Assembly (NCBI GenBank): GCA_033002965.1
Contig: JAURVB010013290.1
Location: forward strand, 1 to 64,000
Direction: 5' to 3'
Source: Piper betle
Lineage: Eukaryota; Streptophyta; Magnoliopsida; Piperales; Piperaceae
Length of the DNA: 64,000 nt
The notes beneath the pieces are model-generated. The model saw only the letters and a list, made by a program, of their open reading frames with translations. It was not told the DNA's origin and ran no database searches. This document shows positions 12,166 through 24,352 of the stretch, one piece after another (position 1 is the first letter of the stretch; every line of letters begins with the position of its first letter). The translations under genes were made by a program, and so were the position numbers.

Positions 12166-12897
12166 ATTGGCTACCCTGGGGGTGACCGCAGGAACAGTTT
12201 CCTGCGGTCGCTCAAATCTGGACCGTCAGATCTAATCTGACGGTTCAGATCTATTTTTAAAAAAACCTAATTTTTACCCTCCCCCTCCCACTACCCGGCG
12301 CCGCCGCCCTCGCCGCGCCACGGCCGCCGCGCCGCCACCCTTCGCCGCGCCCACGTCCACCGCACCGCCGCCGTCGCCGCTCCCGTCGCCTCGCCCACGC
12401 CCCCGCCGTCGCCGCTCCCGTCGCCTCGCCCACGCTCCCGTCGCCTCGCCGCCCGCGTCGCCGCCCGGGTCGCCCCCGCGCCCCCTTGCGACCCCGCGGG
12501 CGGGTCGAGAGGGAGCGCGGCGGCGCCGTGGACGGGCGCGCGCCGTGGACGAGGGCGCGGCGAAGGGTGCTTCAATGGCGCGCGGCGGGGGCGAAGGATG
12601 CTGGGCTAGGCGACGCGGCGGGGGCGTGGGCGAGGCAACGGGAGCGACGACGGCGGCGGCGCGGTGGACGTGGGCGCGGCGAAGGGTGGCGGCGCGGCGG
12701 CCGTGGCACGGCAGCCGTGGCGCGGCACCGTGCGCCGCGGCCGTGGCGCGGCGAGGGGCGGCGCCGGGCAGTGGGAGGGAAGAGGGTAAAAATTAGGTTT
12801 TTTAAAAATAGATCTGAACCGTCAGATTAGATCTGACGGTCCAGATTTGAGCGACCGCAGGAAACTGTTCCTGCGGTCACCCCCAGGGTAGCCAATC

Positions 12898-12899
<2 letters not shown>
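12163..12899. mobile_element. Foldback element 3, long near-perfect inverted repeat
   Basis: It begins GGGATTGGCTACCCTGGGGG and ends with the exact complement. The outer ~120 bases on each side (through 'gaccgcaggaacagtttcctgcggtc', 'gatctaatctgacggttcag' and the 'aaaaccta' step) are virtually perfect inverted repeats, and GC-rich arms continue to about 12480 and from about 12570. The centre contains CCGTCGCCGCTCCCGTCGCC-type repeats. It sits inside a TA microsatellite, so the target duplication cannot be resolved. It lies about 375 bases upstream of the WAT1 start codon. Superfamily is uncertain (Mutator-like or other foldback). Confidence 0.8.
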
Positions 12900-12948
<49 letters not shown>

Positions 12949-13152
12949 TCATGCAAATTATAACTAGAACATAATTTATTAGTTTTTTTTTAAAAAAATC
13001 AGAATTGTATGGATGAAAAGTATTATCTGCTTGGGAAAAAAATAACAAGTGTATATATAATACTTGTAATACTGGCAGATATATAGTTATACATAAATGG
13101 CAATTTTGCGTAGTACGTACCTAGAGGGGGTCCCAACCATAGTTCCCCACAC

Positions 13153-13159
13153 TATATAT
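13153..13159 (+). promoter_or_regulatory. Putative TATA box of WAT1
   Basis: A TATATAT motif lies 115 bases before the WAT1 start codon, followed by a pyrimidine-rich CT leader typical of plant 5' UTRs. This is inferred from position and sequence only. Confidence 0.4.
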
Positions 13160-13273
13160 CTACTCCCCATGCTAGGCTCCCCTCTCCCATCCTCTCCCTT
13201 TGATCTTTTTCTTCACTTGTGTTCTTCCCTACTAGTAGTTATTAGTAAGAGTACTTGTGGGTTCTTGTAATTC

Positions 13274-14998
13274 ATGGCGGATCCGGCTTGTGCCTCTTCC
13301 TCCATGGCCAAGAGAATTTGCTCTGTGCCAGAGAGGGTGCAACTGCACCTGGCCATGTTGGCCTTGCAGTTTGGTTATGCCGGCTTTCATGTCGTCTCCA
13401 GAGCTGCTCTCAACATGGGCATCAGCAAAGTGGTTTTCCCTGTCTATAGAAACATCATAGCCTTGATCCTATTAGTACCCTTTGCATACTTCTTAGAGAA
13501 GTGAGTGTATAAATTGCCATCAACCAGCTAGCTCTAGTTATTATAATGATCTTAATCCTTCAACCTGATTGTTTTTCTTTTTTGTGTGTGCTTCAAAGGA
13601 AGGACAGGCCAAAGATAACCACAACTTTCCTCATTCAATTCTTTCTCCTCGCACTTTGTGGGTAGGCACAAATACTCACAACTATTTGTACATCAAAATA
13701 TTGAAGATTGATCATGTAAGGATGCATAAAATGATGTATGTTTGATCGAAGAACTTGGTTTACTCTTCCATAGGATAACAGCAAATCAAGGGTTCTACCT
13801 CTTGGGTCTGGACAACACCTCTCCAACCTTTGCTTCTGCAATACAAAACTCTGTCCCTGCTATAACCTTTCTCATGGCCGCCGCACTGAGGTACAATATT
13901 CAAACAAAGTTGCAAAACCCATCATCAAAAATGAATCATGTACAAAAATTCAAGTAGACCAATGTGTGGCAAAACTGTGTTTGCAGGATAGAAAGGGTTC
14001 GTCTAGACAGGAAAGATGGCATCTCAAAGGTGATGGGCACCGTTGCTTGTGTGGCCGGTGCATCTGTCATCACACTCTACAAAGGGCCAACAATCTTTGG
14101 GGGCCCTTCACAAACTCTGCACTCTCAATACTGGGTGAACAATGATCTACCAAGCTTAGGTGATGCCAATGCAAAGAACTGGACTTTGGGCTGTGTTTAC
14201 CTCATTGGCCATTGCCTTTCTTGGTCTGGATGGTTGGTCTTGCAGGCTCCAATCTTGAAGAAGTACCCAGCAAGACTCTCCGTAACCTCCTACACCTGCT
14301 TCTTTGGCGTCCTCCAATTCTTGGCCATCGCTGCTTTCATTGAGAGGGATGTCAATGCTTGGATGTTCCACTCCGGTGGAGAAGTTTTCACCATCTTCTA
14401 TGCGGTATGACATATTTTAGCTCACTAAATAGTGCTCGTACAACCAATTTGCCCCCCTAATTGTCATTTTTTATCATAAGCTAATTTTCGTAGCGTGAAA
14501 GATGTAAAAAGAAATCATGACATGAAAACTGAGAGAGCAAATCTTCCAAATGCAGGGTTTTGTGGCCTCGGGCATTGCCTTTGCTGTGCAGATATGGTGC
14601 ATAGACAGGGGTGGCCCTGTGTTTGTTGCGGTTTACCAGCCTGTGCAGACATTAGTGGTTGCTATCATGGCCTCCATAGCACTTGGGGAACAGTTCTACT
14701 TGGGAGGGTAGATTCTTGTTCCCATCTCAGTGCTACCTTTCACTTTAGCCTTTTTATCATGCCATCCACTACTCACCAACATACACAATCTCACTCACAA
14801 ATTAATCTTGTTCCTTGGTTAAAGAAACATATCAATGGTAATTTGTGCTTCTTGGTGTTGAACAGGATCATTGGAGCAGTGTTCATCATAATAGGTCTCT
14901 ACCTGGTTCTCTGGGGCAAGAGTGAAGAGAGGAAGTTCATGGCCAAGGATGCTGCTGCAGAACCACTGTTGCCGGCTTCTACATCAGAAAATGTTTGA
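13274..14998 (+). CDS. WAT1: WAT1 (Walls Are Thin 1) EamA-family auxin transporter
   Basis: Six exons: 13274-13500, 13599-13661, 13774-13890, 13987-14404, 14556-14707, 14866-14998. All introns are GT-AG and phases fit, giving 369 residues (Arabidopsis WAT1 has 389). The protein shows the MtN21/EamA layout of ten membrane helices in two EamA repeats. Motifs close to Arabidopsis WAT1 include LQFGYAGFHVVSRAALNMGI, VFPVYRNI, ITANQGFYLLGLDNTSPTFA, NSVPAITF, CVAGASVITLYKGP, NWTLGCVYLIGHCLSWSGWL, ARLSVTSYTCFFG, CIDRGGPVFVAVYQPVQTL and IALGEQFYLGG. In Arabidopsis, WAT1 is a tonoplast auxin exporter needed for secondary wall formation in fibres; the same role here is inferred. The tail ends in a PLLPAS segment, shorter than in Arabidopsis. 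The start ATG begins the family-typical N terminus. The neighbouring downstream gene is convergent. Confidence 0.95.
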
Positions 14999-16052
14999 TG
15001 AACAGCCAAAACTGGGTATTGATGGGATCTCACTATGAATCAGATTATTCTAGTTCTGGGTCAGTAAAAAAAATGCTATTGGGACAGAACTTGAGTGCTT
15101 TTGAGTGTAAAAAATATTGTACCATCTTGGTTGTTTTCGGGAGATGGGAAGATGAAGATGTGTCTAGATCATGTGTGCTATCTTTCTTGTCTTTGATATA
15201 TGTTTTGTTTAGAAGATGGTAATATCTAGGGCTATGTGGTTACTTTGCAAGAGAAGTGTGAATGAAAAATGTCCTTGGTAAAATGAGTGTCTTATGTTAA
15301 AGTTAACGATCAAAACTTAGATAAACTGAGAAAGAAAATACTTGATTATCATGTCATATCATATCTTTAAACACACTTTTTCTTAATCTTGCTTTCTACA
15401 TAAAAGTAGTTACTCATCTTCTCCTACGTGCCTTAGCCGCGCTGCCATAGTTTTAATATGTTATTGCACCAGGTAAGACACTCTAAGCCTTCAAATGTGG
15501 TATAGTTTAAACTTTGATATTATTTTAGTTTGTATCAACTTTTTTAATTTTAATTTTTTATTGATTTTTTTTGTTAAAAATCACAATATTTTAACCAATA
15601 TTTAATTCAATATTAATAACAATATACATTCTTAATGTCCAATAAAATAATTTATTTATATTTCTAAAGTTAAATTGAACCCATTTTGATTGGGTTGAGT
15701 CAAATATTTTATGTGCTGCCGTAGATATAAATTTGGTATGGTAACTATCTAAAGATATGGTAATAAGAAAACGCAGACTTGAACAGAGGCAATAAAGGGG
15801 AAACGGAGAGCGTAGCACAAAGCTAAAATGGTGAGCTTTATTCCAAGGAAAAAGTTGTCCCTTCGATTGCATATTGATGGCATATGTAAAGCCAATGACC
15901 TTTCACGTTAAACCCACAAACTGAGAAACCAGATAGCACCAAAAGTTTTGCAAAACGCTTCGTTTGAATCACAAAAAGCAGTCTTTTACAATGCCTGGAC
16001 TATGGAGGGAAATGGGGAAAACCAGGTGCATTTTGACAGTGTCGTCAAATTT
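14999..16052. other. Convergent intergenic region
   Basis: Holds the 3' UTRs of WAT1 (+) and of the small mitochondrial-type gene (-). The AT-rich segment 15380-15740 has no coding features. Short open frames at 14995-15222 and 15591-15872 lack any recognisable motif. Confidence 0.6.
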
Positions 16053-18504
16053 CTAAGCAGATGCAGTCTTCTTCTGCTGGAAAATGACGGCATAAACTGG
16101 AACAGCTACACCAATGCTAAATGCAGTCAAAACTCCAAGGGACATCTTCAAGCCCTGATATTTCATGCGGTCTAAATTGTACATGTGCTTAGCATGCAGG
16201 TAGTATGCTTCTTCATGCCCATGGCCATGCCCACCACCCATCCTCTTCACCACAGTGGAGTGCAACTGCCGAGATCCTGCCAGACAAGAAATATACGGGG
16301 ATTCAATATTTTGAGCTATGACAATATTAGAGCACTAATATCTGATGCACAACGTTCTCCCCACCCTTAAAACATAAAATCTATATACTAGCATGAGTCT
16401 GATCCATACAATTTTTACCCTGCTCCAGAAAAACCATTCCATCTCACAAAATGAAAGAACTTCTAATTCTATTTTTAGTGGAACTCACACATTCATAAAC
16501 ACTTATGACATCCTATAAAAATGTTTAGCCTAAAAAGACATAAAAAGACCCAAGCAAGATTATTTAGACAAAACTCACACTATAAAGGTGGGACAACGAA
16601 TAAATCTCAGCATTTTCAGCTGCCACAGAAAAAAAAAAGTAAACAGTACAAAACAATCATAAAAATTCCATGTTTTTATAAGAATAATTCCTTATTAAGC
16701 ACAGCTCAAAGCTCCTAGTAGCAGTATTCGTCAAAGAACAATGCAAAATAAAAGTCTAAGGCATATCAAACATCTCATGATTCCTTACCTACAAGTGAAA
16801 AGTATAATGAACTTGATATTGAACGAGGAAAAGCATGTGAACAAACAATGATCACCTTCATCTACTGTCATAAGAGGTCAATAAATAGAATTTTAAACTA
16901 TTGTTGAACCATCTCTCATTCTTTGAGACTAAGTCCCCTCATAAAATAGTAGAACTTAACAAGCTGAATGGTAACAAAATTTATATCGATTTCACCTTGA
17001 GGCGGATAAGGAAAAGAAAACAAACATGAGAAGAACACACAGACTAAACAAGGTTCAACACTCTGCCTTTTCCTGCTTCAATCAGGACCACATAGATATC
17101 AACTGGGCGAATAAACAGTATCTTCAAAGCAGGGAATGTTCGGATACTAGTATAATACATATGTTTACTAAATATGGTTATTTAGACGGGTTAATTGGGT
17201 CAACTTATATAATTGGACCTCATTTGGTTAACTAATAACTAAGCAGGTTTGGGCTAATTCATTGAGTCACTTATATAATTGGACCTCATTTGGTTAACTA
17301 ATAACTAAGCAGGTCTGGTTTATTAATAAGACCTGCATATTAACTCTTCAATGTAACCCTTCGTTTAACTAAATGGAGAGCAGTCCATGAGTAATGTAAC
17401 TCCTCATCTTAATTAATGAAGGGAAGTCTAAGAGTTCATAAATAAGAATGTAATTCATGCATAGAAGGAATGAAGAATGATGAAAATAAATTAGTTTATC
17501 AAGGAATGAGGCCCTTTGAGAGCAATTGAGATTGGTGATCTCAATACCCAAATCCACCAAGATTGAGAATGGTGAGCTCAATCTCCTTACGAGACTGGTG
17601 ATCTCTAATCCACCTAAATCAAGAATTGACAACCTCAATTTATCCCAAATCTACCTAGATTCCCAACTCTGCCAGGTTTCGATTCGTTTTTGTTTTAATA
17701 TTGAAATAGAAACCCAACAATTGGCATCGGAGCTCAATCTTCAAGCCCCGCAACAAGCAGCATAAAACCCAGATGATCACTTAAAATCACACTAATAAGT
17801 TCACAACATAACGTATCAACAACACAAAACATGTTGACCAGTTGCAAAATTTGGAACGATTTCTACCAGAGACAAGAAGAAAACACAGAATCAGTGAGGG
17901 CAGGAAATCTGCCAACCCTTATACACGCAACCCTAAAACAAAAATGACACCAAAAAAAAAAGAAAAGCAGTCGAGAGGTTATAGAAAATTTGGATCGATT
18001 CCCCCCATCTGCCAAAAAGGAGAACTGTGTCTCCTTCTCCTAGGCTATAGTCAGACTCAGCACCAACAAACACAACACCAAGTTGACCACACACGATCAC
18101 ACTAATACCTTCACAACCATAAATGGGCACCCAAACAAAATCACAATGTTCAAAAGGAGCCCACGCAGTTCAACACTACCTTTATGCTCATAACCAAAAT
18201 TCTTTTAACCAGTCGACAACAATCGTGGAGCTATGTACCACAACATATAATCAATGAAAAAATCCCCCTTTTCATCCGCAATTTCCAAAATTTGTTCACT
18301 TTTTTGCGGAATCATACATAATAACAATTGAAATTAATCTCTCTCATTCAAACTGTAATCCTACCCGAGTAAGAACATGAAAAAAAAACTACATGGAAGA
18401 TATCAATTGATTGAAAATGATAAAAAAAATGATAGAGGACGAGAAGATCAGGAAGAAATGCCTGGGTTGGAGAGGAGCTTGAGGCCGGAACGAAGAGTCG
18501 CCAT
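16053..18504 (-). CDS. Small mitochondrial single-pass membrane protein, cytochrome c oxidase 7c-like
   Basis: Two exons on the minus strand: 18504-18462 and 16276-16053, giving 88 residues. Exon 1 encodes MATLRSGLKLLSNP, a basic amphipathic stretch suited to mitochondrial import. Exon 2 continues SRQLHSTVVKRM, a GGGHGHGHEE patch, YYLHAKHMYNLDRMKYQGLK, one hydrophobic helix (SLGVLTAFSIGVAVPVYAVI) and a basic tail FQQKK. This plan (presequence, short polar head, one helix, basic end) and the G.A.P..V..Q..K pattern recall complex IV subunit VIIc, but that assignment is from pattern only. The 2185-base intron has a GC donor (CCAG|GC) and an AG acceptor; joining here keeps the frame and gives the expected presequence. 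In-frame TTG at 16265 is an internal Leu codon, not the start. Confidence 0.75.
17203..17318. repeat. 50-bp direct duplication in the intron
   Basis: 'acttatataattggacctca...aagcaggt' occurs at 17203-17252 and 17269-17318 with one visible mismatch and a 66-base period. It lies in the large intron of the mitochondrial-type gene. Confidence 0.85.
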
Positions 18505-18734
18505 GGCCGCCTTGCCGAGCTCGAGTCGTCGGAATCCGATCCGAGGGATGGTGATCTGTGATTCTGTGGGGAGGATGGAGGTCGTATTGGGCCTTGGTAT
18601 GGGCCTCCGTTGTTATTTAAGGCCCATTTCCCAACGCATTAATGAAATCATGAAGCCCATTTTCAAAACCTAAGGTTGATGTGCTTTAGGGTTTAATAAT
18701 TTTTAATGATAATCCGGTAACAAACTTTAAAAAT

Positions 18735-18860
18735 ATTTACTGATATCATTAATTTATAATTTTGTTGGTCGCGTTAGTCGGACAAATAAATGTCCATATT
18801 TAATTTTTTTATTCAAATCAAATTCGGCCACAAACATTTCGGAGATCGATCAATATGACC
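18735..18860 (+). repeat. Fragment of the TAGGGGTGGGC hAT family
   Basis: Contains 'gtcggacaaataaatgtccat', 'ttcaaatcaaattcgg' and other pieces in the same order as 3215-3310 of the hAT element at 1776-3364. It is truncated and degenerate and lies just upstream of the mitochondrial-type gene. Confidence 0.45.
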
Positions 18861-21028
18861 ATTTAATTGTTGCTGCCCCCATTTAAGCCACATGCCCAAG
18901 GGCGTAGCCATTAAAATGTGTTTTAAAATTTATAAATCGTGATAAATATGTTAAAGTACTAAAGAAAATATGTGTATAACACAATGATGTTTTGTTCGGA
19001 CACAAAATCGCTCCATGTTCACATGGTGGCGAGTTAGAATTAAGAGTAAGGTAGGACCGAAGTGCCTTTGTTGCGTAAATAAATCGTGCAAAGTATAATA
19101 AAAATAAAAGTACAAGAATGTCACAAGCAAGGAATAAATACATAAAATGTTTATATAGTTGTTTCGGGTTCAACTCGAATTATTAAATCAGTCCATAATA
19201 AAGTCTACAATAATTTCGATAACCACTGTATTTTTTAAAGTTTATATTTTACACAAAATAATATTTTTTTGCCGCCCACTCCAATGCCTTCTACCTTGTT
19301 CTCTTTTCCTTCTATTCACGTTTCTTGTTCCTCTCCGACTGCTTTTGTCCCTGTCGGTGTAGCAAAGCTTCAGATCTGATGAAGGCACAATTATAAGCGG
19401 CTTGGGCCGTGAGCAGATCAGCGACTTGGTCTCTAGTAGCCGGAAAGCAACAAATCAATCCCGGTGTTACTCTATTCCTTCTGACTTAAGATAGAAGAGT
19501 GTGGATCAGGCAGAATAGGATATCTAGAGAGAATGGTAAGGAATAGAAAAGTCAGGGAGAGAAAATGCTGATCAAAAGAGGGAATGAAAGACAGAATGCC
19601 GCGGTCTGCAGCTGGTTTCCGACGTATGCCACAGGTTCCTTTCCCGGCAACGAGCGGCAACGGCATGGGGCTCTCCAGGCAGCACTTCAAAGTAGTAGAT
19701 CTTACGTGTCTGTGACAAGTAGTAAAAGTTGGGCAAGGCCCGGGGACTGGATCACAGCGGTTGTTGGCGAAGCAGTGCTCTCCTTCATCGGTAAAGCAGC
19801 ATGTGGCCTTCCTCTCCATTGCAACAACTCGTCGGCGAACGACAACTCTTCACAGCAATGGCAACGGGACAACAAAATGGGGAAGCCTTCTCTCCTCGGC
19901 AACTACTCGCTTCGGCAGCAATGATGATGGTGGTGTAATGCTCCTCCGTTGACGGTGATTTTCCTTTATGGCGTAAGTCGGCCTCAATGACCTCGCAGCA
20001 CAGTTCTAGATAGCGACAAAACTTCTCGACGCAATTCCTAGCAGCAGCAAGGTTGTGAGACGAGAATCGTCTCGGCAAAAGCTTTCTTTCGTGGTGTGGT
20101 ACAATAGCTGGGCATCTGTACTCGGCTTCAAACTTCTGCAACAACACGTAGGCGTGGCAACGTCCTGGGCCTGCACGATGTTGGCTCCTTGACAAGGCAG
20201 TAATGGCGAGCAAAGGCTCCCTCTCTCGACCAAGTGACAACATCTCGGCAAGGCCGTGACTAGAGGGCTCCTTGACAACGTTTATAAAGGCAGCATGGTA
20301 AACCAGCGAGCAGTCTCCTTTCCAAGATCACGGTGGCAAGCTTTCTTCTCCTTCCTAATTATCACGGTCTGGTTCCGCACGACAAAGTTGCAATGACCAA
20401 GGGAGACAACTACCAACCTCCGGTCACTTCCTTAACACAAGCGGGCAGACCTCCGGCAACAATATATTTCCTTGGCTGTTTCACGCCACTGCTCAAGTCT
20501 TCGGTCACTTCAAGACAACAGCAAGGATGGGGTGGGGGGGTGGGCGGGAGCGCAATATAGTGGCGGCAAGGCTTTGACTCCGGTGGCTCAGCAGTAAGGT
20601 GGCTAGCGGAGCTTCACGTCTTGACGGCGAGAGCTCCGAACAACGGCGGTGAGGTGATGGAACTCCATTAAGGCAAACAGAGGGTCTCCAATCTCCAAAG
20701 CTGCACGTCTTCTTCTCCACAGCAATTGGCCGCCTTCAGAAAATTTTTCCCCTTCCTTTGCCATCCTAATTGTATGTTTATAATATAGAGTTTTCCCCTC
20801 TTATCTTCCCTTCATCCATTACGTACAACCGGGTGCTTGTCTAACCCAATTTTACATCTTTCCTCCCGTGAACTAGAACTGCACAGACTTTTTCTTTTTA
20901 AAACGTGATAGGAGTGGCCATCGATGGGCTATGTGGGTCTAACCGATGGTACAACCCAATTTGCAGCAACTTGGCTAAGGTTTCCGGTTGCATGTGTTAG
21001 GTTGGTCATACACTAGGACGGGTGCATG
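18861..21028. other. Unassigned repeat-like region
   Basis: 18890-19260 is AT-rich. 19370-20760 has higher GC and recurrent 'cggcaa' and 'ctcggcaa' words with overlapping open frames on both strands (up to 152 codons on the minus strand). No domain or LTR terminus pair was recognised. It may be a decayed LTR or an untranslated part of a retrotransposon. Confidence 0.35.
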
Positions 21029-22656
21029 TAAGAGTAGGCGGGGACGTTCAAATTGTCAAGTCCAATTGTATAAATATGTCCGACCAAATTTGATCAAATA
21101 AAAATAAATTAAATATAGACATTTATTTATCTGATCAAATGACCCACCGATATCCGATATTTTATATCAATAACATAATGCCTTTGGTTAATATTATATT
21201 CTATGAAAATTTTAAATCAGGATATATATTAAAATTAATTAAGTTTATACATATAATTGATATTTAATATCCAAAATAGCTCAAAATGACTTATATTGAA
21301 AAAATAAGAGTCATCATCGTATTTAAGAATTTAGAAGAATACATTCATATCAAATCATTTACTATATAGTTATAATGTTCTCAATTAGTACCATAATTTA
21401 TTAAATTTTTAAAATTTAGTTCTTGTACATTTTAAGTCAAACGAAAGATAATCAATGTATAGAAATTTTAAAGTAATCTTTGACATTAAAAGTAGTCAAA
21501 TATTATATATACTTCTAAGACAATATATTATAGTAGTTGATTCTTTATCCAATGTAGTTCAACTACATACAAGAATATAAAAAAGAGTTAATTACTTGTA
21601 GAAATATTTTACAAATATTAAAAGAGTAAAAGCTAAATATAACATTCTCACATGCTCATTATAGTTATGAAGATGTTAAAATACTATCTTCGTCAACACA
21701 ATCATTAATATCTTCCAAATCTTTAATATTTATTATTTCAAATAAATTTGATGATGAACTTAATTATTTCTCTACAAGTAAAAAATATAGTAACAAGAGA
21801 AGAACATATATTAAAAAATATATCAAAAAAATTCACAGATATAAAATATGAATTACCTTCATATTCAGTCTTCAACAAATTTTGGGCATGTATCAAAACT
21901 TCAAATATTTTTTAGATCAAATTATTCCTCGTTGAGCCAATTTTTTGTTCTCTAATACTAACTGCCAATTCAGAGGTGACAATTGACATAGGAATGGCTA
22001 AAACATCTTACGTAATTTTTTCTAAAATAGAATATTTTACTGTGTTCAATTTCTACAATGAAAATATATCAAATTATTCATCTATTCCATCTACAAAAGA
22101 AATAATTGGTTCATCCAAATAATTTTCTAAATCAGTTCGTATTAGCTTATTTAATAAATATTCCATAATTAACTTATTTTTTCCTTGGAATCTCTTACTT
22201 GAGCCTCAAATAGAATGAATACTTGATGAACTTTTAATTCCAATAGAGGGCTTGTTTGATACATATCTAGCCATAGATTTCACATTAATCTTATTTTATA
22301 AATTTGCCCACTATAATATAATATTTCTTTATTCAAATATTTTTTTAAAAAGGTGATTTTAATTTTTCTGCTAATTGACATGAGAGAAATTAAAAAATTA
22401 AAGAGATGACGATTATATAAATGAGATATTAGTTGTTTGTGAGAAAAAAATATTTATAATGAAAAAAATAATTAAATAATAAAATAAATATGAGATGAAA
22501 ATAATTTCGTATATTGACCAAATTTTGACTGTGTTCGACCGCAACCGACTTTACCAAAGAATTTTGAGCGTGGACAATTGACTTTTTGCCCGAGGTTAAG
22601 TAGATGGACATTAACAATACCTTGTCCGACGTCGGACTGACCGACACACACCCCTA
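21029..22656 (-). mobile_element. hAT element copy 2 with transposase remnant
   Basis: Aligned in inverted orientation with the element at 1776-3364. The right end reads 'cttgtccgacgtcggactga...cacccct', the complement of that element's left end, and the left end carries 'taggcggggacgt'. Flanking 8-mers GGTGCATG (21021-21028) and AGTGCATA (22657-22664) match at six of eight positions with transition differences, consistent with an old 8-bp hAT target duplication. The interior retains a decayed transposase C terminus. Confidence 0.7.
21850..22290 (-). pseudogene. hAT transposase C-terminal dimerisation domain, decayed
   Basis: On the minus strand, a frame with several stops reads pieces such as DLENYLDEP, LNTVKYSILEKIT, DVLAIPMSIVTSELAVSI and IFEVLIHAQNLLK. 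This is the order of the hATC dimerisation region (EL..YL, W..N...YP.L...A.D.LAIP.STV.SE..FS, then the helix with LI...NWL). Stops follow YLDEP...DGIDE and fall elsewhere, and there is no upstream zinc finger or catalytic region. It is non-functional. Confidence 0.7.
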
Positions 22657-22664
22657 AGTGCATA

Positions 22665-23065
22665 GGTTTCATAAATTATAAAATATGAAAATATTAATAG
22701 ATTTTAATATATTTATAATTGAGGTTTGATTACCTCTTCTTGCCGAACAGGTAAGTTATATGTTTTCTGATTTTTCAAGTAAATTTGAACGTAATAAAAG
22801 GTCAAACAGTCAAACTCTTTCTTACAAGGTCCATCTCGAATTTTTTTCTTTACCTCTTTCCGGAAACGCCACCCACCCTATCATCCCCGATGAGCAACCT
22901 GTGTAACCTTTCCAACCATCAACCTTCCCAATAACTCCCAAAGACATCACGAACGACATGACAATGCTTCCATGTGCATGTTGATCTATCATCAATAGAA
23001 ACGGTGACTCACATATGATCTACAATGATAATTACAACATGTTTGAATCATCTCAAACTTGAAAT
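22665..23065. other. Spacer, nothing recognised
   Basis: AT-rich sequence between the hAT copy and the 5' LTR of the copia element. No coding features. Confidence 0.5.
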
Positions 23066-23534
23066 TGTTGGATTTTAGACATAAATATATACATGCATTT
23101 ATAATTGTATCATATATTATTATTTAAGGTTAGTCTAAATTCAATTGATATATTAAAGTTAAAGTTAAAGTTTAATGAGTCATTAATATAAATATATATT
23201 CATATGTGTAGGTACTATTTTTGTAATTTTTCTTTTATGATGGGTTGAATTGAAATTATAAAAAATAAGGATATAAATAGGGGGTTATGGTCCCTAAATT
23301 CACAAGTAGTTTTTTATTCTGACATCCCATCGTCCAGAAACTTTGGTCTTGAAGAACTTATATTGAATTTAGAAGATCAAAACCTATGGATGTAAAGAAT
23401 TATTTTGCTTTTGTGGATTCAGGTACAGTTCTACTATCAAATTTTGTTTTTGATGATTTAATCTAAAGAAGAATAAAATTTTATAGTGATGGTTTTATCA
23501 TATGTATAATTTGGTTGAACTTAAAATTATAACA
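23066..23534 (+). repeat. 5' LTR of the copia element
   Basis: Starts TGTTGGATTTTAG and ends 'aaaattataaca'. Colinear with 37661-38500 apart from the plastid insertion there, sharing 'tatatacatgcatttataat', 'tcttttatgatgggttgaat' and 'tagggggttat'. A 'gatataaata' box near 23270 followed by 'gggggttat' may be the LTR promoter. Confidence 0.85.
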
Positions 23535-23536
23535 AG

Positions 23537-23548
23537 TGTTATCCGAGC
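23537..23548 (+). other. Primer binding site of the copia element
   Basis: TGTTATCCGAGC matches ten of twelve bases of TGGTATCAGAGC, the complement of the plant initiator Met tRNA 3' end. It lies two bases after the 5' LTR. Confidence 0.7.
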
Positions 23549-24352
23549 AACTTCATATTAGATCGTTAAGGATTAATTAATAAACTCTTATTTGGAACTG
23601 TCTAGTTCCATATCACATTCAGATTTAATGCCATAATAATATTAGTTTGTAAGAGAGAATAAATTGATATAGTCTTCAACCTATTTAAAGTTTCCCAAAA
23701 TTCAGTACTAGTTATTATCATTTTCACAAATTAGATTGAAAAAAATACAAAAAATAGTTATATATGAGATATTTGTTCTCAAATCAAGGTTCTCTTTTAG
23801 TAAAATATTAACCGAGGAAAATAAATGTATAAAAGGTTATAATTTCCAATAAAGATACTTGTATAACCTTTTTAGTTTTATGTTATTTATATTTGGGATT
23901 ATTAAATTTAAATTATGGTTCAGTTATAATTATTATTTTTAAATTTATTAATCATTACAATGTGCTACCAAAATAGCCACTTTTGTGAAAATTAATTTAA
24001 TTTTAATATTAAAACAGTTGTGAGTAATTGATTCATGTGAATATTAATCGGCCCAAAAAATTTTAATATTTAACAAAATTATATTTTCATTTGTAGTAAT
24101 AAATATGAGATAATTATCAAAATTCTATGTAAATAATAAATCGGCCAAAAAGAATAATTATTATTTGATATGATTTATTGTCCATATTTGATTACTACAC
24201 TAAGAGTACTACTTATAAATTAATATTTCTATCCAAAAACTAAATATTAATGTTGTGTAGGTATCTATTGATGGGATTAACCATTGTTTGAATTTTTAAT
24301 CTTATTATGTACATGTTATTTTGTTCTATTTTCATTTAATCAATCTGCTTCT

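Noticed and set aside
11532..12830. Ala/Arg/Pro-rich open frames up to 169 codons
   Set aside because: Products of GC-rich foldback elements; mirrored frames on both strands follow from the palindromes.
13796..13957. Read-through frame 13742-13957 as a separate small protein
   Set aside because: It is WAT1 exon 3 plus intron sequence; the GT donor at 13891 and the following exon give the family sequence.
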